Source: Piezodorus guildinii (taxonomy: Eukaryota; Arthropoda; Insecta; Hemiptera; Pentatomidae). Taken from it: a stretch of DNA of 64,000 nucleotides. The notes under the pieces were generated by a model. The model was given only the letters and a program-made list of their open reading frames with translations. It did no database searches and had not been told where the DNA came from. Location of the stretch: NCBI GenBank assembly GCA_023052935.1, contig CM041298.1:1054001-1118000 (forward strand). The letters run 5' to 3'. Numbering within the stretch: the stretch's first letter is position 1; each line of letters begins with the position of its first letter. The translations under genes and the position numbers were made by a program. Below, in pieces: positions 34,607 through 47,285 of the stretch.

Positions 34607-34714
34607 AAGATTAAATAATTTGTCATAAGTTGGTAGATTATACAACTAATATTTGTGTATGGATTTTAAATTAATACCAGAAAGTCTTTAATAATTACTA
34701 ATACTAAAGGTGGT

Positions 34715-34890
34715 CACCTGCGATGGAGTGGTTAGGTTAGCATAACAACCTTCTATGATCTTAAGCGTGAGTGACATCAGGTACTTATTAAAGATCCCCT
34801 GTTCTAATTAAACCTGGATAAGGAAAATTTAGAACTGCTACTGTAGCATCGTTCGTTTTGCCACAGTAGCATAAAGCGAGGTTAACAAAC
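34715..34890 (+). mobile_element. SINE-B copy, internally deleted
   Basis: Head GTGGTTAGGTTAGCATAACA, a jump to the GTGACATCAGGTACTTATTA block, then CATCGTTCGTTTTGCCACAG and AAAGCGAGGTTAAC. Confidence 0.6.
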
Positions 34891-35350
34891 ATTCCAACAA
34901 AATGTTGTATAACACACACTCAAGATACATAAAAAAAATTACATTCTTCATTAAGCATTATTTTTCACATTATTAAGTCTTGTTGGGAATGTAGAAGTGA
35001 TTTTAATGTTTTGTTTTTTCAAAGTTAACTTCAACTAGCTGACTTGATTTGTTACTTCTATTTTCATAGAAGATGGCCTATGGATCTGCTAAGATGAATA
35101 ACATACATTAAAGTTGTACCTTCAAAAGACATTATTGTGTCGAGTATTTTATTTGTTGTTCATGTGTATTTATTTTATTATTGTCATAAAATTATAACCT
35201 TAGTGAAATCTAAGTCACATGGCACTGGTTTCAATTCAGCCTGGAGGGGTTAAAAATTATTTCGCGGCAGTCCCATGATGAGAGTAGTTAAGTTATCCAT
35301 CAAATAACCTATCCTGTTTATCTTTACTCGATAAGAAAAGATGTATCACT

Positions 35351-35353
<3 letters not shown>

Positions 35354-35412
<59 letters not shown>
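35354..35412. repeat. (TA)n microsatellite
   Basis: About 29 uninterrupted TA units in the intron before the last G alpha-q exon. Confidence 0.95.
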
Positions 35413-35417
<5 letters not shown>

Positions 35418-35557
35418 AATTGAAAATTTTGAATAAATTAATAACATAAAAAAATTGTTTTATTTTCTTTGCATTACTTTTCGGGTTTATTATGTCATCA
35501 AGAATCTAAATTATCTTTGTAAAGTTGCCTTAAATTCTTCACATTAAAATCTAATGT

Positions 35558-35805
35558 CAAATGAACACATAATTAAGTATAAACGTAATTTAATGGTGCC
35601 TACATTTCCGCCTAAATTATAGACCTTCTTCAGGGCGATTGAATGGAGTGGGAGTCACAAAAATTAACCATTTAAGTAATTATCATAATTACGTAATTGG
35701 TTCATTGTTGTGACTCTCACTCCATCAATCGCCCTGAAGGCCTATAATTTAGGCCGAAACATCGGCACTATTAAATTAAGTTTATACTTATGTGTTCATT
35801 TGACT
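35558..35805. repeat. Palindromic repeat with a ribozyme-like core in each arm
   Basis: Arms of about 100 bases: TGAACACATAATTAAG at 35562 is mirrored near 35795. Minus strand 35601-35637 has GCCCTGAAGA, stem AGGTCTATAATTTAGGC, GGAAA, T, GTA, GGC. Plus strand 35731-35770 has GCCCTGAAGGCC, TATAATTTAGGCC, GAAACATC. Confidence 0.6.
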
Positions 35806-35944
35806 GTACCCTCAACCAAATTCTCCCATATCTACATACACACAGTCAACTATTCTCACTCCACGATAAAATATAATGTGTTGATATATGTATAAATGGT
35901 GGTTTTGTAATATCAGTGTTATTATGTTGAACAAATTTGATATC

Positions 35945-36300
35945 CAACTAATGGAAAAAAACCCAGCAAAAATATTTTTTTTTTGCAATTTTTTTTGTTT
36001 TTGAACATAAGAACAGTAATATAGATGTATAATATACCGTTAAAAAGCTAAAAATTTTAGAAAAAAACATTATCTTATACACAAACTTGTAAAAGTTAAT
36101 GTAGATTAATGAAAAGCCTATAAAACTAATTGATTGTAATAGATAATAATATAATATATTATTTAATGAAACACATGTTTCTATCGAAACTCAATTCATT
36201 TAATTCTTTAAACTTTTACTTTCACTTTTTTCATCTCTAACTGTATTTGAAACAACAGAGGTAAGTGAAAATCATGTTTTGTGCTCACCAGATTTTTAAA
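35945..36300 (+). repeat. TTTCACTTAC family, 3' half
   Basis: Matches 55745-56090, from the GTTTTTGAACATAAGA block to GCTCACCAGATTTTT. It lies 470 bases before the last G alpha-q exon. Confidence 0.6.
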
Positions 36301-36700
36301 TTTTTATATTGTATTGTGTGTCTATTTATTTATAATGAATTCTTTTATCATTTGATGATAATTTGCATCCTTTATTTCATACTGAAGAAATGTCCTGAAG
36401 ATGGGATTGATTCTTGAAATGTAGGCTTGTTATATGACGATGATCATGATAATATAATTGTTTGAAGAAAGAAAAAATTGCTTTACATATATAAATTTAA
36501 ATGCCAAAACTCAAGGTGCATCTAGTGGAAAAAAAATAATTTTGCAAAATTTAGCAAACTAAAGGACTTTTTTATTTAGTTTTTTTATCTCCTACGCCAA
36601 CTATATCCCTATACTATCGCTCCTGAAGTTTTGCCACTTAAAATTTAATTTATGGTTTTTCATGTTTTCCACATTGAGTGTCTTATAAGTTTTTTTTTAA

Positions 36701-36850
<150 letters not shown>

Positions 36851-37411
36851 ATGAGGTTTTGCGAGGACTTGGCATTACCTAAAATCTCATATTACTATAC
36901 AGTATAGGTTATATTAACTGCCATCGATCCCGGGCTATCATTTATACGTCATACTCTTTTTTAAACGGAACACGCATTCTCGGAACATGCATTCTCTGTT
37001 CCGTACAGAAAACAAAATAAAAGAAAGATGAAAAAATTAACTTATAAATGATAACGGGGCGTTTTTGGAATCATCGGTATTCATTTTTTTACTTAGGGCG
37101 GGGTGGGGTCTTTTAAAAGTAGGAAGGATTACGAGTGAGTTACACTCGGAAAAAAAAAAAAATAATAAAACAAAAATAAAAATTATTAAACGAATGCTTT
37201 TTTGTACTGTGGGCGAAAAGATAACGAAAAAAGAAAAAAAAAATTAGCTTGCATTTTGATTTGATGTAAATCTATTAACTTTATTGGCCCATAGTGCACT
37301 CAACCGTTTCATTATCATGTATCTTTATAGGCCTGAAAAATTTACAAAAAGAATAAAAAAAAAAACAAAAAAAAAAACAATATGTATGCACAAATTAAAA
37401 GTTACCAAAAC

Positions 37412-37443
<32 letters not shown>

Positions 37444-38970
37444 GCGACCGTACCTACTGTACAGTTTTGTAAAGTGACCGATTTGCGTGTGTTAAGACTT
37501 TATTTGTCTACACCGAAATGTGATACCAATTTCGCATAAGTTATCCTAAAACATATTTATGCGTCACGTGTTTTCTACAGTCTCTTGACCTAAAAATAAA
37601 ATATTAAAAAAAAGGGGAGAGGCTGTTTTCGAAAAAAAGAGACCAACAAACCTATTTCTTTCTTAAAATAAAAAAAAAAAATTTACCTCTATTTAAAAAT
37701 ACTTACAGCTGATTGTATGAACTAAGACTATTTTATTTGTATATTGTATGCTACTGGTTGTTTTTAAGTCCTAGGTGGATGCGAATATTGTTTAGCGCGA
37801 TGTAGGGTGGTTTGTACAGTCTGTTTTATTGTTGTGTCTCTTTCGAGCGCTGGTTGTAACATAAGACAGCTCGAAGCAGACATAAAAATGCCTTTTTATT
37901 TTTTTTTCTTAGAAAGCTAATTAATCTTTCGAGATTTTATTTATTTTATCTCATGGCGTTACTTGTATTCCATGGATTTTGTTACTTTTCATAAAATGCA
38001 TTTATTTATGTTATATATTATTGTATTTCATGAAAAAAATATATATATTATTAAAAGAATTGTTTGTTATATATTAAAGACAAAATTAATAACACACTGT
38101 TGCTTTGACTGGCCTTTTAAATGGTCGGATTTGTTTGAATTTATATGTTTGTCTCTCAATATCTTGTCAGAAATAAAAACGAAAAAAAAAAAAAATGTAA
38201 AAAAAAAAATATTAAAACAAACAAAAAAAAAAAAATACCAAAAACAAAAACCATAGCTTTTTTTGCCATAAACAGCTGAATTGTAAAATGTTGTATGTAT
38301 GTGTGCGAGAGCTTGTTTGTCTTTAAAAACCTACAATTTAGATCAATTTGTAAATCAACATTTTCTTGTCAACAAAATATATACCAATTTTTCTGATTTC
38401 CAGTATCTCATTTACCCTAATTTCTAATTTTATGTGTGCTGTTAGCAACGTCTCAAAAAAATTCATTTTAGTAACAGCTGGTTTATTTATATTTACTTAT
38501 TCTACGTTGCTAAGGATACGACCAGCTGATAGCCATTTGCTTGACTACTTGCTATCACTTTGTACACACACAAATATTTTCAAATTGTTTTATTTATATA
38601 GATTGTTCAATAGCCTTTCCGTAATAACTGGTTAGAAGGTCAGTAAATTCTCGCATTGAGTTTTGTAAAAAGAAGAGAAGAACCATAGAAAACTGATTTG
38701 TAAAAGTTATATCACAAATTTCTCTAAAATTATTATATTTATCGTAAACATTGTAATATACAGTTAACTTGTGATTCGCTTCTGCTTGTGATTTGCACAG
38801 CTACAATTTGAATGTGGTGTTATTTGTTTAAAAAAAAGCACAATTTGATCGATTTAAAGTTCATAGCTTTGGGATTAAAAGTTAATCATATCGAAAAGTG
38901 TATTTAGCAAGAAAATATTATGTTTATTTCATTATATTTATATTTAATCATCGCCAGAAATGAAAAACAT
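36851..38970 (+). other. Probable 3' untranslated and flanking region of G alpha-q
   Basis: About 2.1 kb with no SINE or LINE sequence that I can recognise, which is unusual in this window and fits a transcribed 3' UTR. It is rich in A-runs. AATAAA occurs at 37016-37021 and similar hexamers occur later, so the true poly(A) site cannot be chosen by eye. Lysine-rich and hydrophobic short open frames here (for example 37284-37472 and 38366-38635) are products of A-runs and show no family resemblance. Confidence 0.4.
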
Positions 38971-39187
38971 AAATTGTTCAATAAACTAAAAGAGGTTCAG
39001 TTTATTTGTTTGCTATTTGTAAGTAAAACTTAGATGAAAATTTGTCCAAAACTTTAGGTGATGTTAGATTTCATTGTCAAAGTTTTCTCATTACTGTCAG
39101 TTATTATGGAATGAGTTTTTTTAGTTGGTTATTCCGTTTATTACTATTTTATATTTTGAATGACCTATTTAAAGTGAACCATATTGA

Positions 39188-39690
39188 GGATATATAGTCG
39201 ACTATAGAAATTATCGTAGGCAGAAATAATCAGTAGACTGTTTTTTTTAATATTTTAATTTTGCCGACATTTTGGCTCAAACTTGTGAGCCATCATCAGG
39301 GTATTACTCAGCCATGTCAAGTATAAACTCGGTTTAATTCTAGTTAGCGGTGAATTATTTCGATTTGTATCCTTTTAAAAGGAGAATCGAGTCAAAAATG
39401 GTTCTCTTCCATTTTGAATTGTATCCTTGTTATAGTATGTGTCAATTTTAAAAATACTTTCAACGAGAATGGCGACTTTAACTTAGAATAAAAAAAAGAA
39501 ATTTAAACAGTCCTTAATATATGAAAATTGGGCATATCCTTTGAAATGGCAAAATTAGTTTACGATTCATAAACTCAGTTTATGCTTGACATGATTCAGT
39601 AATGTCCTGATGATGGCTCACAAGTTTGAGAGGAAAATTAAAATTAAAATATTAAAACAGAATGACTCCTGATTGTTTCTACTTACTATA
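39188..39690. repeat. Palindromic repeat of the GTCGAC family
   Basis: The left arm (minus, 39188-39345) and right arm (plus, 39565-39690) share CTGATGATGGCTCACAAGTT. Both cores are damaged after the stem (AAAATGTC on the left, GAGAGGAAAATT on the right). TAAACTCGG/CTCAGTTTA lies toward the centre. Confidence 0.6.
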
Positions 39691-40287
39691 TTTTAAAAGT
39701 TTAATTTAGTTTCTATGTGAATCCCATGTAGTTTTCTGATGTTTCAGTTTTAATGAAGTAATTTTCAAGTAGAAATAATTAATAACAATATTAGTTTATG
39801 GATTTACTACTACTTTCCATTTATTTTAACAACTTAGATAGGATTTGGTACATATTATTTTTCTAAAATCTTGATTATCGTAAGAAAGAATAGAACTCGT
39901 ACGATACTGTATGATGGCGATACTACTGGGCCACCATAACTTCCCTCATCAAAACATCACAAACAACACATGTTCATAAGTTTATGGGCTAATAACAATT
40001 TTCTATCAACTTCATTTGTTGCATATTAACTTTTCTACTTCTTGCACTTTCCAATGGTACATAATTATACACCTATGTTACTTATGTTTCGGGAAAGATT
40101 TTATGATTCCTCGATTACAGAAAATTTAATTTTCCCGTCTAAAGAAAAACTCATTACTAATGTATTTTCCTTATAAACCTTCCGGAAATAATGTCCCAAA
40201 TAATGGTGAAAACCATAAGAAAATCCATCGTGTAGCTTAAAAGGAGCTCATCAAAACTAAGAATCGGGACATCATTTTATATTTATA

Positions 40288-40604
40288 AAAAAAAAAACCT
40301 GTGCCACTACAACCCATGAAGGGTCTTGGGCTCAGTACATATAGAGATTCGTACTGTTTCTAGGCCAACGGCAGTGCAATGAGGTGATTAGGCCTTAATC
40401 ATGCTCAGCCGCCAGGTTTTTCCCCAATTAATTTGGGTACCCACTTTATAGAGGCTGGGTCTGCCCCAGGAGGGTCTCCATACCCTAGGGTAGCCCCCCG
40501 ACTGGATTAACAGATTAAATAATATTTCTGCCACAGCCGGGATTCGAACCCAGGACCCGGAGCACAGCAGACTAGTGCTCTATCCACTAGACCACGCCGC
40601 TCCC
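40288..40604 (-). mobile_element. SINE-A copy, well preserved
   Basis: Minus strand, head GGGAGCGGCGTGGTCTAGTG, box B GGGTTCGAATCCCGGC, A-run tail. ATTTTATATTTATA is repeated on both sides (about 40273 and 40606) as the target duplication. Confidence 0.88.
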
Positions 40605-41424
40605 TATTTTATATTTATACAGAATATTTTATATTTATACAGAAATAAAATAATCACGGATTCTCTACTTTCAGTAAAATTGATCCAAAAAGGATGAAAT
40701 TGTAGTGATATAGATCAACATTGAATTTGAATTAATTGCTTATTAGTTTATTCATAAATTCACTCAATCTCAATGTTGATATTTTTCTTTGCAGGGTATC
40801 TAGCAATAGAGAAAACTGGGAAAAGTCAGGAATTTTAAAAACATATGAAAAAGTCAGGAAATTTGTAATGATAACATCGTTTCTTCTTCACTCAGACAAA
40901 AGTTACAATAGGCCAACTTGTTGTGATGTTGCTAATATCATAAAGCGAGTTTTAAACCATTGTGTGGGGGAGTGAAAAACCTAAACATTAATTTTTTTCA
41001 AACATTAAAGAAAAGGTCTCTTCAAGTTTATATAGATATATTGATTGTTAATAAATTTGTAGTCGGTTTTGTATATATTGATTATTACTAACAGCAGTAT
41101 CCAAGTTCATCATAATTCATTGGTATGTCAAATTAAACTACAATTTCTCCTGGTGTTGGGGAGATATATTTGAATCTCATCGTAAAGTAATTAGTCATTA
41201 TATATATTTTTAATCTAGTATACCATATTAATTAAAATTATTCTTTGTTTTGTCGATTTTCACCGAGATTTGGCCAGGAAAAAGACTTTTTACAATCTGG
41301 ACAAGTCAGGGAATCTCTTTGAGCTGGTTTACTAGACACCCACTTTGTCACCGCTATTTCATTTGGGTGAAAATATGTGTGGACATTTTTAAATACTTTA
41401 ACTTTTTTTTTCCCTTTTTTGTCA

Positions 41425-41585
41425 CCTTTACCTTGCCCTGTGTTGGCAATACAGGGGTTTATTGCGGTCCACAGAGGTGTGAACGGGTAATTAATGCTAA
41501 CTCGTAATTATTTTATTCTTAGTTTTTGGTCATTTAGTTGCTGGGCAGCGCATGCTACCTCGCACTTGGCCACCCGCCGCAAAGT
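41425..41585 (-). mobile_element. SINE-D copy
   Basis: Minus strand, head GCGGGTGGCCAAGTGCGAGG resembling tRNA-Leu/Ser box A, then CGCTGCCCAGCAACTAAATG. The distal half (GACCGCAATAAACCCC) differs from the other copies. Confidence 0.55.
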
Positions 41586-41729
41586 CCTTAAATATATATT
41601 ACAATGTTTGTGATAAACATAAGTTTTTAAGATATTCATGACAAAAGTTTTTAAAATCAGTTTTCCCAATTCTCCCCCTTATTTCTACGAAACCTGTTTG
41701 GACATTGTTTATTTATTTATTTTTTATTT

Positions 41730-41919
41730 CAGGAAGGAATTAGTCCGGGTGGCGGTCATTAAATGAAACAACTAAATAGTTTCAACTATTTATTGTTTGC
41801 CGACAACAATAAATAGTCAAATAGTACAATAAACAGTAAATAGTAGGCAAACAATAAATAGTTGAAACTATTTAGTTGTTTCATTTAATGACCGCCACCT
41901 GGACTAATTCCTTCCAGTA
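41730..41919. repeat. Palindromic repeat of the GGAATTAGTC family
   Basis: Arms of about 75 bases: GGAAGGAATTAGTCCGGGTG at 41732 and its complement ending at 41917, with the centre rich in CAATAAATAG. No ribozyme core remains. Confidence 0.7.
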
Positions 41920-42284
41920 ATTCTCAACGGTCAACTAATTACATCCACAATTTTTTATTTCAGTTGTTACAAGAAGATTAATGTTTTGATGTGTAATGTG
42001 AAGCAAGAAAATGTGCAATAGTAAATATGCCAGCTGCCAGACATGCTGTCTGTATCCTTATAAACATTTAATAAGTAAACAAATATTTAAAAAAAAAAAC
42101 AGCTGTTTTAAAATGGATTTTTTTGTGATGCAGCTAGCTCTTCTTAATTGTTTCACCACACCTGAAAAACATTTTTTTTTTATTCTCAGCAAAATATTTA
42201 CCATCAGCTAATCAATTCATTATAAAGAATTATTATAATCTTAATTTCATATCATTACAATGAATGAATAATGGATTAAGAGAG

Positions 42285-43260
42285 GCGAGACACTATGGCT
42301 CCCATGCTTAACCTAGTTCTAGAGAAAATTTTGAAGAGCGCTAAGTTAAATGGAAACGGCACATAAATGAACAACTCACTGCAAATAATGGCATATGCAG
42401 ATGATGTGCTAATGTAATTGTAGGAAGTAAGCTGGCAATTGAGGCAGCATACGTAGATGTAAGAGGGGAAGCAAGAAGGCCTGGTCTTGAGGTTAATGCC
42501 GAGAAGACCAAGCTAATGATAGTTAAAAGAATAAGAAGGCAGCACCGTTCTTTCTATAACATTGTAGGAGACAACATTAAAGTACTTCTATGCTGGGTGG
42601 TTAGCAGAACAGACTCCTGTGCCAAAAAAGTTCACGGGTTCAAACCCGCAGGTGGTTCTAGGATTTTTTAATGGGAGTAAAAAATCCTTAGTTATGCCGT
42701 CCTTCAGAGGGGACGTTAAAGGTGGTCCCCGAGCCTGTGCGATGTCAGGTACTCGTTAAAGATCCCTATCCTAATAAAACCTGGATAGGCAAAATTTAGG
42801 ACTCCCACTGTGGCATCGTCTGATTAGCCATAGTAGCATAAAGGGACGTTAAATGAATAAACAAACAAACAAAGTACTTCTATCCTTATGGTACCTAGGA
42901 TCCTTGATGACACTAGAAGCAAATGAACTGGAAGAAGTAAAATGAAGGATTCTAGCAGGTAACAGTGCGTACTTTGCACTTGGGAACCTGGCAAGGAGTA
43001 ATCTGCTTCCACGTATCAGTAAGACCCACATGTGCAAAACCCTAATAAGACCAGTGGTAAACTATGGTAGTGAAACACGGATTCTTAACTAGGCTTGATG
43101 GATTTGAAAGGAAAGTGCTACAAAGGATCTATGGTGGTGTGTGTTGGGAGGTGGCACAATGGAAAAATAGAGAAATATATGAGATATTTAACTATCTATG
43201 CTCATCTGTATTTGAACAGGATGGGTGAGTACAGGGAGGTAAAGAAGACCTACCAGAGAA
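42285..43260 (+). mobile_element. RTE-like reverse-transcriptase remnant
   Basis: Contains LQIMAYADDVLM with the catalytic YADD, then SKLAIEAAYVDVRGEARRPG and LEVNAEKTKLMIVKR. After the SINE-B insert it continues NSAYFALGNLARSNLLPRIS and TLIRPVVNYGSETRILN. Stops at several points show that it is dead. Confidence 0.75.
42592..42870 (+). mobile_element. SINE-B copy inside an RTE-like fragment
   Basis: Complete copy from GCTGGGTGGTTAGCAGAACA to AAACAAACAAAC. AAAGTACTTCTAT at 42579-42591 is exactly repeated at 42871-42883, a 13-base target duplication typical of LINE-driven insertion. Confidence 0.9.
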
Positions 43261-43263
43261 GAA

Positions 43264-43520
43264 TCATAGTTTGATCTTTGATGGTCTAGGTGAGATTAAC
43301 ACTGGGCTAGTGTTCTTCATAACCTGGGTTCAATCCCCAGCAGAATAATGTGTATTGTTATTTCTGTTATGGATGGGGTAAGGAGACCTTCCTAGGTATA
43401 TACACTATAAAGTGGGTACCCGAAAATTGGTGGCTAAGTATAATTTAGGCCTAATCACTTCCTTGAACAGTCATTGCCCTCGAAACGTAGTCAATCTGAG
43501 CCTGATTCATCATGGTTTGT
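43264..43520 (+). mobile_element. SINE-A copy, old
   Basis: Weak head, box B-like GGGTTCAATCCCC at 43328, body TAAAGTGGGTACCCGAAAAT and GGCCTAATCAC. It adjoins the RTE-like fragment ending near 43260. Confidence 0.6.
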
Positions 43521-44319
43521 TGAGGCATAGTTTTTTATTTTTTTAAAGCATTGAGTATCCATAGTGATTCTGAAAAATAAAACAAAATAATTATTTATAA
43601 AAATGAATAAAAATATGTTTAAATATGTAAAAAAAAGTCAACCATTTTTGAGATTTTTATGTTAAATGGTTACGACTCTTTTACATAATTTCTATTTATT
43701 TAACTATAAATTGTTATTGAAGCATAAAGTTAATATATTTCAAAGAAGTGAGTACTGACATGTTAAGTCACTATAATTGACAACAGTAACAGTGATGAAA
43801 GACATCTTATACAAAATATTTGTGAAAACGAATTTTAAAATAACCTATAAAAAAAAAGGAATAGATGGAAAAAATTAACATTTTAAATAAATCCATCCTG
43901 ATATAAAATATTTACAATGGGCATTGGAATTCTCAACAGGCTTATCTTACCACTTACAAAGAGAAAAACAGGACACAGGAAATCCGAGTGCTGCTCTCTC
44001 TAACTAACACTGGAATCAAACTTGATATAATTAAAAATTAATATATTATAATACTCACATTAAAGTATGAAATATAGGAATCTTCTATATTCATAAAAAA
44101 AATACCATTCACTCACTTATATGGGTCATTGCATTACCTCAAAAATGACTATGGTTGTGAACATGAAATTTTTCATGGATATCCTCTTTACTGCCTAGTT
44201 ATTATGCAGTAAGCCAGGGTTTTGGAAAATTCCTCCTGAAAGTGGTTGAAAAAAAAATTCTAAAATCTTTGAAAAAATGATTATAAAAAACAAATAAATA
44301 TATTTGAAATGTGAATGAA

Positions 44320-44690
44320 TACAATATCAAACCAAAACAGAAAAGACCAAAAATATTTTTTCGTGCAATTTTTATGTTTTGAACACAAAAACAGTAATAT
44401 AGACGTATACTATACCGTTGGAAAGCTAAAGATTTTAGAAAAAATATTATCTTATACACGAAATCGTAAAAGTAAATGAAGAGTGGTGAAAAGCCAACAA
44501 AACTAACTGATTGTCATAGATAATAATATAATAGATTATTTAATAAAACACATGTTTCTATTGAAATATAATGTAATTAATTCTTTAACAATTTATTTTT
44601 ATCTCTAAGTGTATTTATAAAAACTATTTAAATTGATTTTAACAACAGAGGTAAGTGAAAGTCGTGTGTTGTGCGCACCAGATTTTTTTA
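44320..44690 (+). repeat. TTTCACTTAC family, 3' half
   Basis: Same segment as 35945-36300, ending GTGTGTTGTGCGCACCAGAT. Confidence 0.6.
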
Positions 44691-46000
44691 AAACTGATTC
44701 TATCTCTCAATATGTGTTTAATTTTCTTTCACATTTTCTTTTATTGCTATAGTTGTTCTATAGATGCATGAATTTGAAAAAGAAAGAGTAAAAATTGAGC
44801 TGGTTCTGATTGAAATTCGGTCAATTTCTATTTATTGGGACATTTTAAGACTATTTATAACTATAAGACAATATTAAAATATAGAGAACAAAAAGAAAAC
44901 ATAATGAATTAATATATTGAACAATTTAATGTTAATTATATTTCCTTTAAAGTTTAATTATGTAATGTAAATATAATTATTATTGTAATTAATCATTAAT
45001 AAGTAAATATTAAAAAAATAATGAAACATTTTAAATAGTTAAATAAAATGTAAATTATTGATTTGTTTCTCAAAGTAAAAATATTACTGGTAATGTTGTC
45101 TATCTTAATTGTTTTTAAAACAGCTGATTGAAATATGTATTATTACGAAGGTACACAAATAAAATAAGTTTGTCTTATTAGTATGATTTCTTGATGACCA
45201 CACCCCCAACCAATTTTTCCATCATTTACCACTACCATTAATATTCTCCATATTTGAACTTTTTATTATGGGTAATAATGCATTTATGGGCCCTATAAAA
45301 AGTAGTGCAATAAACACTCTAAAAACAGTGTTGCCTCTAATAGTTCAATAACACAAATTAAACTTCTTTTTAATTTTTACATTCTTTCACAAAGTTTCTT
45401 ATTACTGTTTTACATTTTGAAGTTGTGTTATTTTTTAATATCCTGAAATTCTGATATCTTTACAATTATTTAAATAATTTATTTGATTCATAAGTTTTAA
45501 TTATTAACATTTATAAGTTTAAAAAAAAATTGTTTCATGTTTTTATTATAGTTAATTTTCTTCATTTCATATAACATAGTTTGTTATGTAAATTGAATAA
45601 GTATTTTAATTATATGACTATTTTATAAGTCATATTAGACATGGAGTCATTTTTCTCTTTATTTGAAGTTATATTGTAAGTAAACCTGCACATGCAGAAC
45701 CTAGCAATAATTTACTGTTTGGTTAAAAAGTTGGAAATAACACACATAGTTTAATGTTGAGTGAAAAATAGATCATAATTATTAATGACCTATAAATTAT
45801 TAATATAGAAAAAAAAAGTTCAATAACAAATTAATGAATGATTTTCTGTGTAATTTTCTAAAATTGTTAATTTTAATGATTAATTTAAATTAAAAGTATT
45901 ATGATATAAGTTTTTTATTTTTTTAATTGAAGTTTCAATCACACATAATATGAAAGTTTTTATAATTTATAAGTAATAATAAAAACAGTGAAAAAATATT
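44691..46000. other. AT-rich intergenic sequence
   Basis: Over 80 percent A+T by eye. I see no gene, SINE or LINE. Confidence 0.45.
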
Positions 46001-46110
46001 CTTTATTTTCAATCTTCTATACAAACATTTTTCTTCCATCAAAGTTTCGGAGTCTTCCTTCGTCTTCAGGGTTTTTATTTTTCCGAAAAATACTTTTTTT
46101 CCCTAATTTT
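46000..46110 (-). repeat. Repeat end with ribozyme-like core (TTTGRTGG type)
   Basis: Minus strand ACCCTGAAGA, CGAAGGAAGACTCC, GAAAC, TTTGATGG. A related copy on the same strand is at 47030-47120 (CTGAAGGTGAAGGAGGACTT, TGAAACTTTGGCG). Confidence 0.4.
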
Positions 46111-46309
46111 TAAAACAATTTTAAAAAAGTTTTACATAAAATGAATAATAATTTAGGAAAAGAAAATGTTTTACTAAAAAATAAAATTAATAATATTGTA
46201 AAAAATAATTCTATAATAAAAAGGCCGTATTGTTAACTTCACTCTATGTTTGGTTTCATACATGTAGTTTCTTTGTTGATTAATCAACACACTACAGAAA
46301 GCAAGAAGA

Positions 46310-46640
46310 TGACCGATGGCAGAAAATGTGGGCGATAGCCAGGTAAGCAAACTGAAGCATATAAAACAAACAGTGAAACCCTGGTCTACATCTAGCTGTA
46401 GCAGCCGGAGGGAGGAGGTCGCGTTGACCCGGCTGATGATAGGACACTCGCGGCTGACGCACTCTTATCTTTTTGCTAGGCAGCCGGTGCCCCGATGCCA
46501 GCACTGTGATGGAACCCTTACCATTCGGCATATTTTTCAAGAATGCCCTTATTATTCATCACACCTGAATAAAATTGGACTAAGCCCGAATATTTCAGCG
46601 ATGCTGAGAGAAAACCATTGAATTAGTTTTTGATTTTCTT
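46310..46640 (+). mobile_element. LINE C-terminal tail with a Cys-His knuckle
   Basis: Frame 46316-46621 includes RREEVALTRLMIGHSRLTHS and CQHCDGTLTIRHIFQECPYY. The region after the RNase H domain of I/Jockey-type LINEs has this CxxC-H-C pattern. Nothing upstream of the tail was found. Confidence 0.75.
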
Positions 46641-47195
46641 AAGGAGCAGTTATTATTATCGAAATTATAAAGACCATTCCTAGTCAGTTAGCATTACTAG
46701 TATTAGCTTTTTAAACTATTGTTTACATAAAAATATTTTTTTCTTTCTTTCTTTTTTTTTATTATTATTTATTTATTTTATTATTATTATTTTTTCTTTC
46801 TTTCTCTCAATCACTCATTACCTAATAGTTCTTTCTAAAAACTTTTAAAATAGTTTAAAAAAATTATAATTTATGTCCTTCTAAAAAACAAATTATTGGC
46901 ACCAAAAGATGTATTAGCTGAAACGTGTTATTTAAATAAAGTGGCGAAGTTAACAATACAACCTTTTTATTCTAATATTGAATTCAATCCACCTTAATAC
47001 ATCAACACTGAATCTGTAAGTTATACATTCATAACTTACCAAAAAACTTTATTTTCAATATTTTATAGAAACATTTTATTTACGCCAAAGTTTCAAAGTC
47101 CTCCTTCACCTTCAGAATTTTTATTTTTCTTGAATAGAATTTTTTTTTTTTAATCTTATTTTATAAAACACTTTAAAGAAAGATTTAAATATGAG

Positions 47196-47285
47196 AGAAG
47201 TGTTGGTTCAGGGTGCAGTCAATTTAACACACAATTAAGTTTACACTTAATTGTGTGTTAAATTGACTGCATCCTGGACCAACTT
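47196..47285. repeat. Short palindrome of foldback ends
   Basis: GGTGCAGTCAATTTAACACA and its complement face each other around AAGTTTACACTT, arms of about 38 bases. Two element ends joined with nothing between. Confidence 0.65.

Noticed and set aside
37284..37472. Lysine-rich 62-residue protein
   Set aside because: Created by A-runs in the likely 3' UTR. No start context and no similarity.
38366..38635. 89-residue hydrophobic protein
   Set aside because: AT-rich frame with Ile, Phe and Ser expected by composition. It lies in the G alpha-q 3' flank and has no family signature.
44202..44459. 85-residue minus-strand frame
   Set aside because: Overlaps a TTTCACTTAC repeat. Similar frames at 54197 and 60233 are other copies of the same non-coding repeat.
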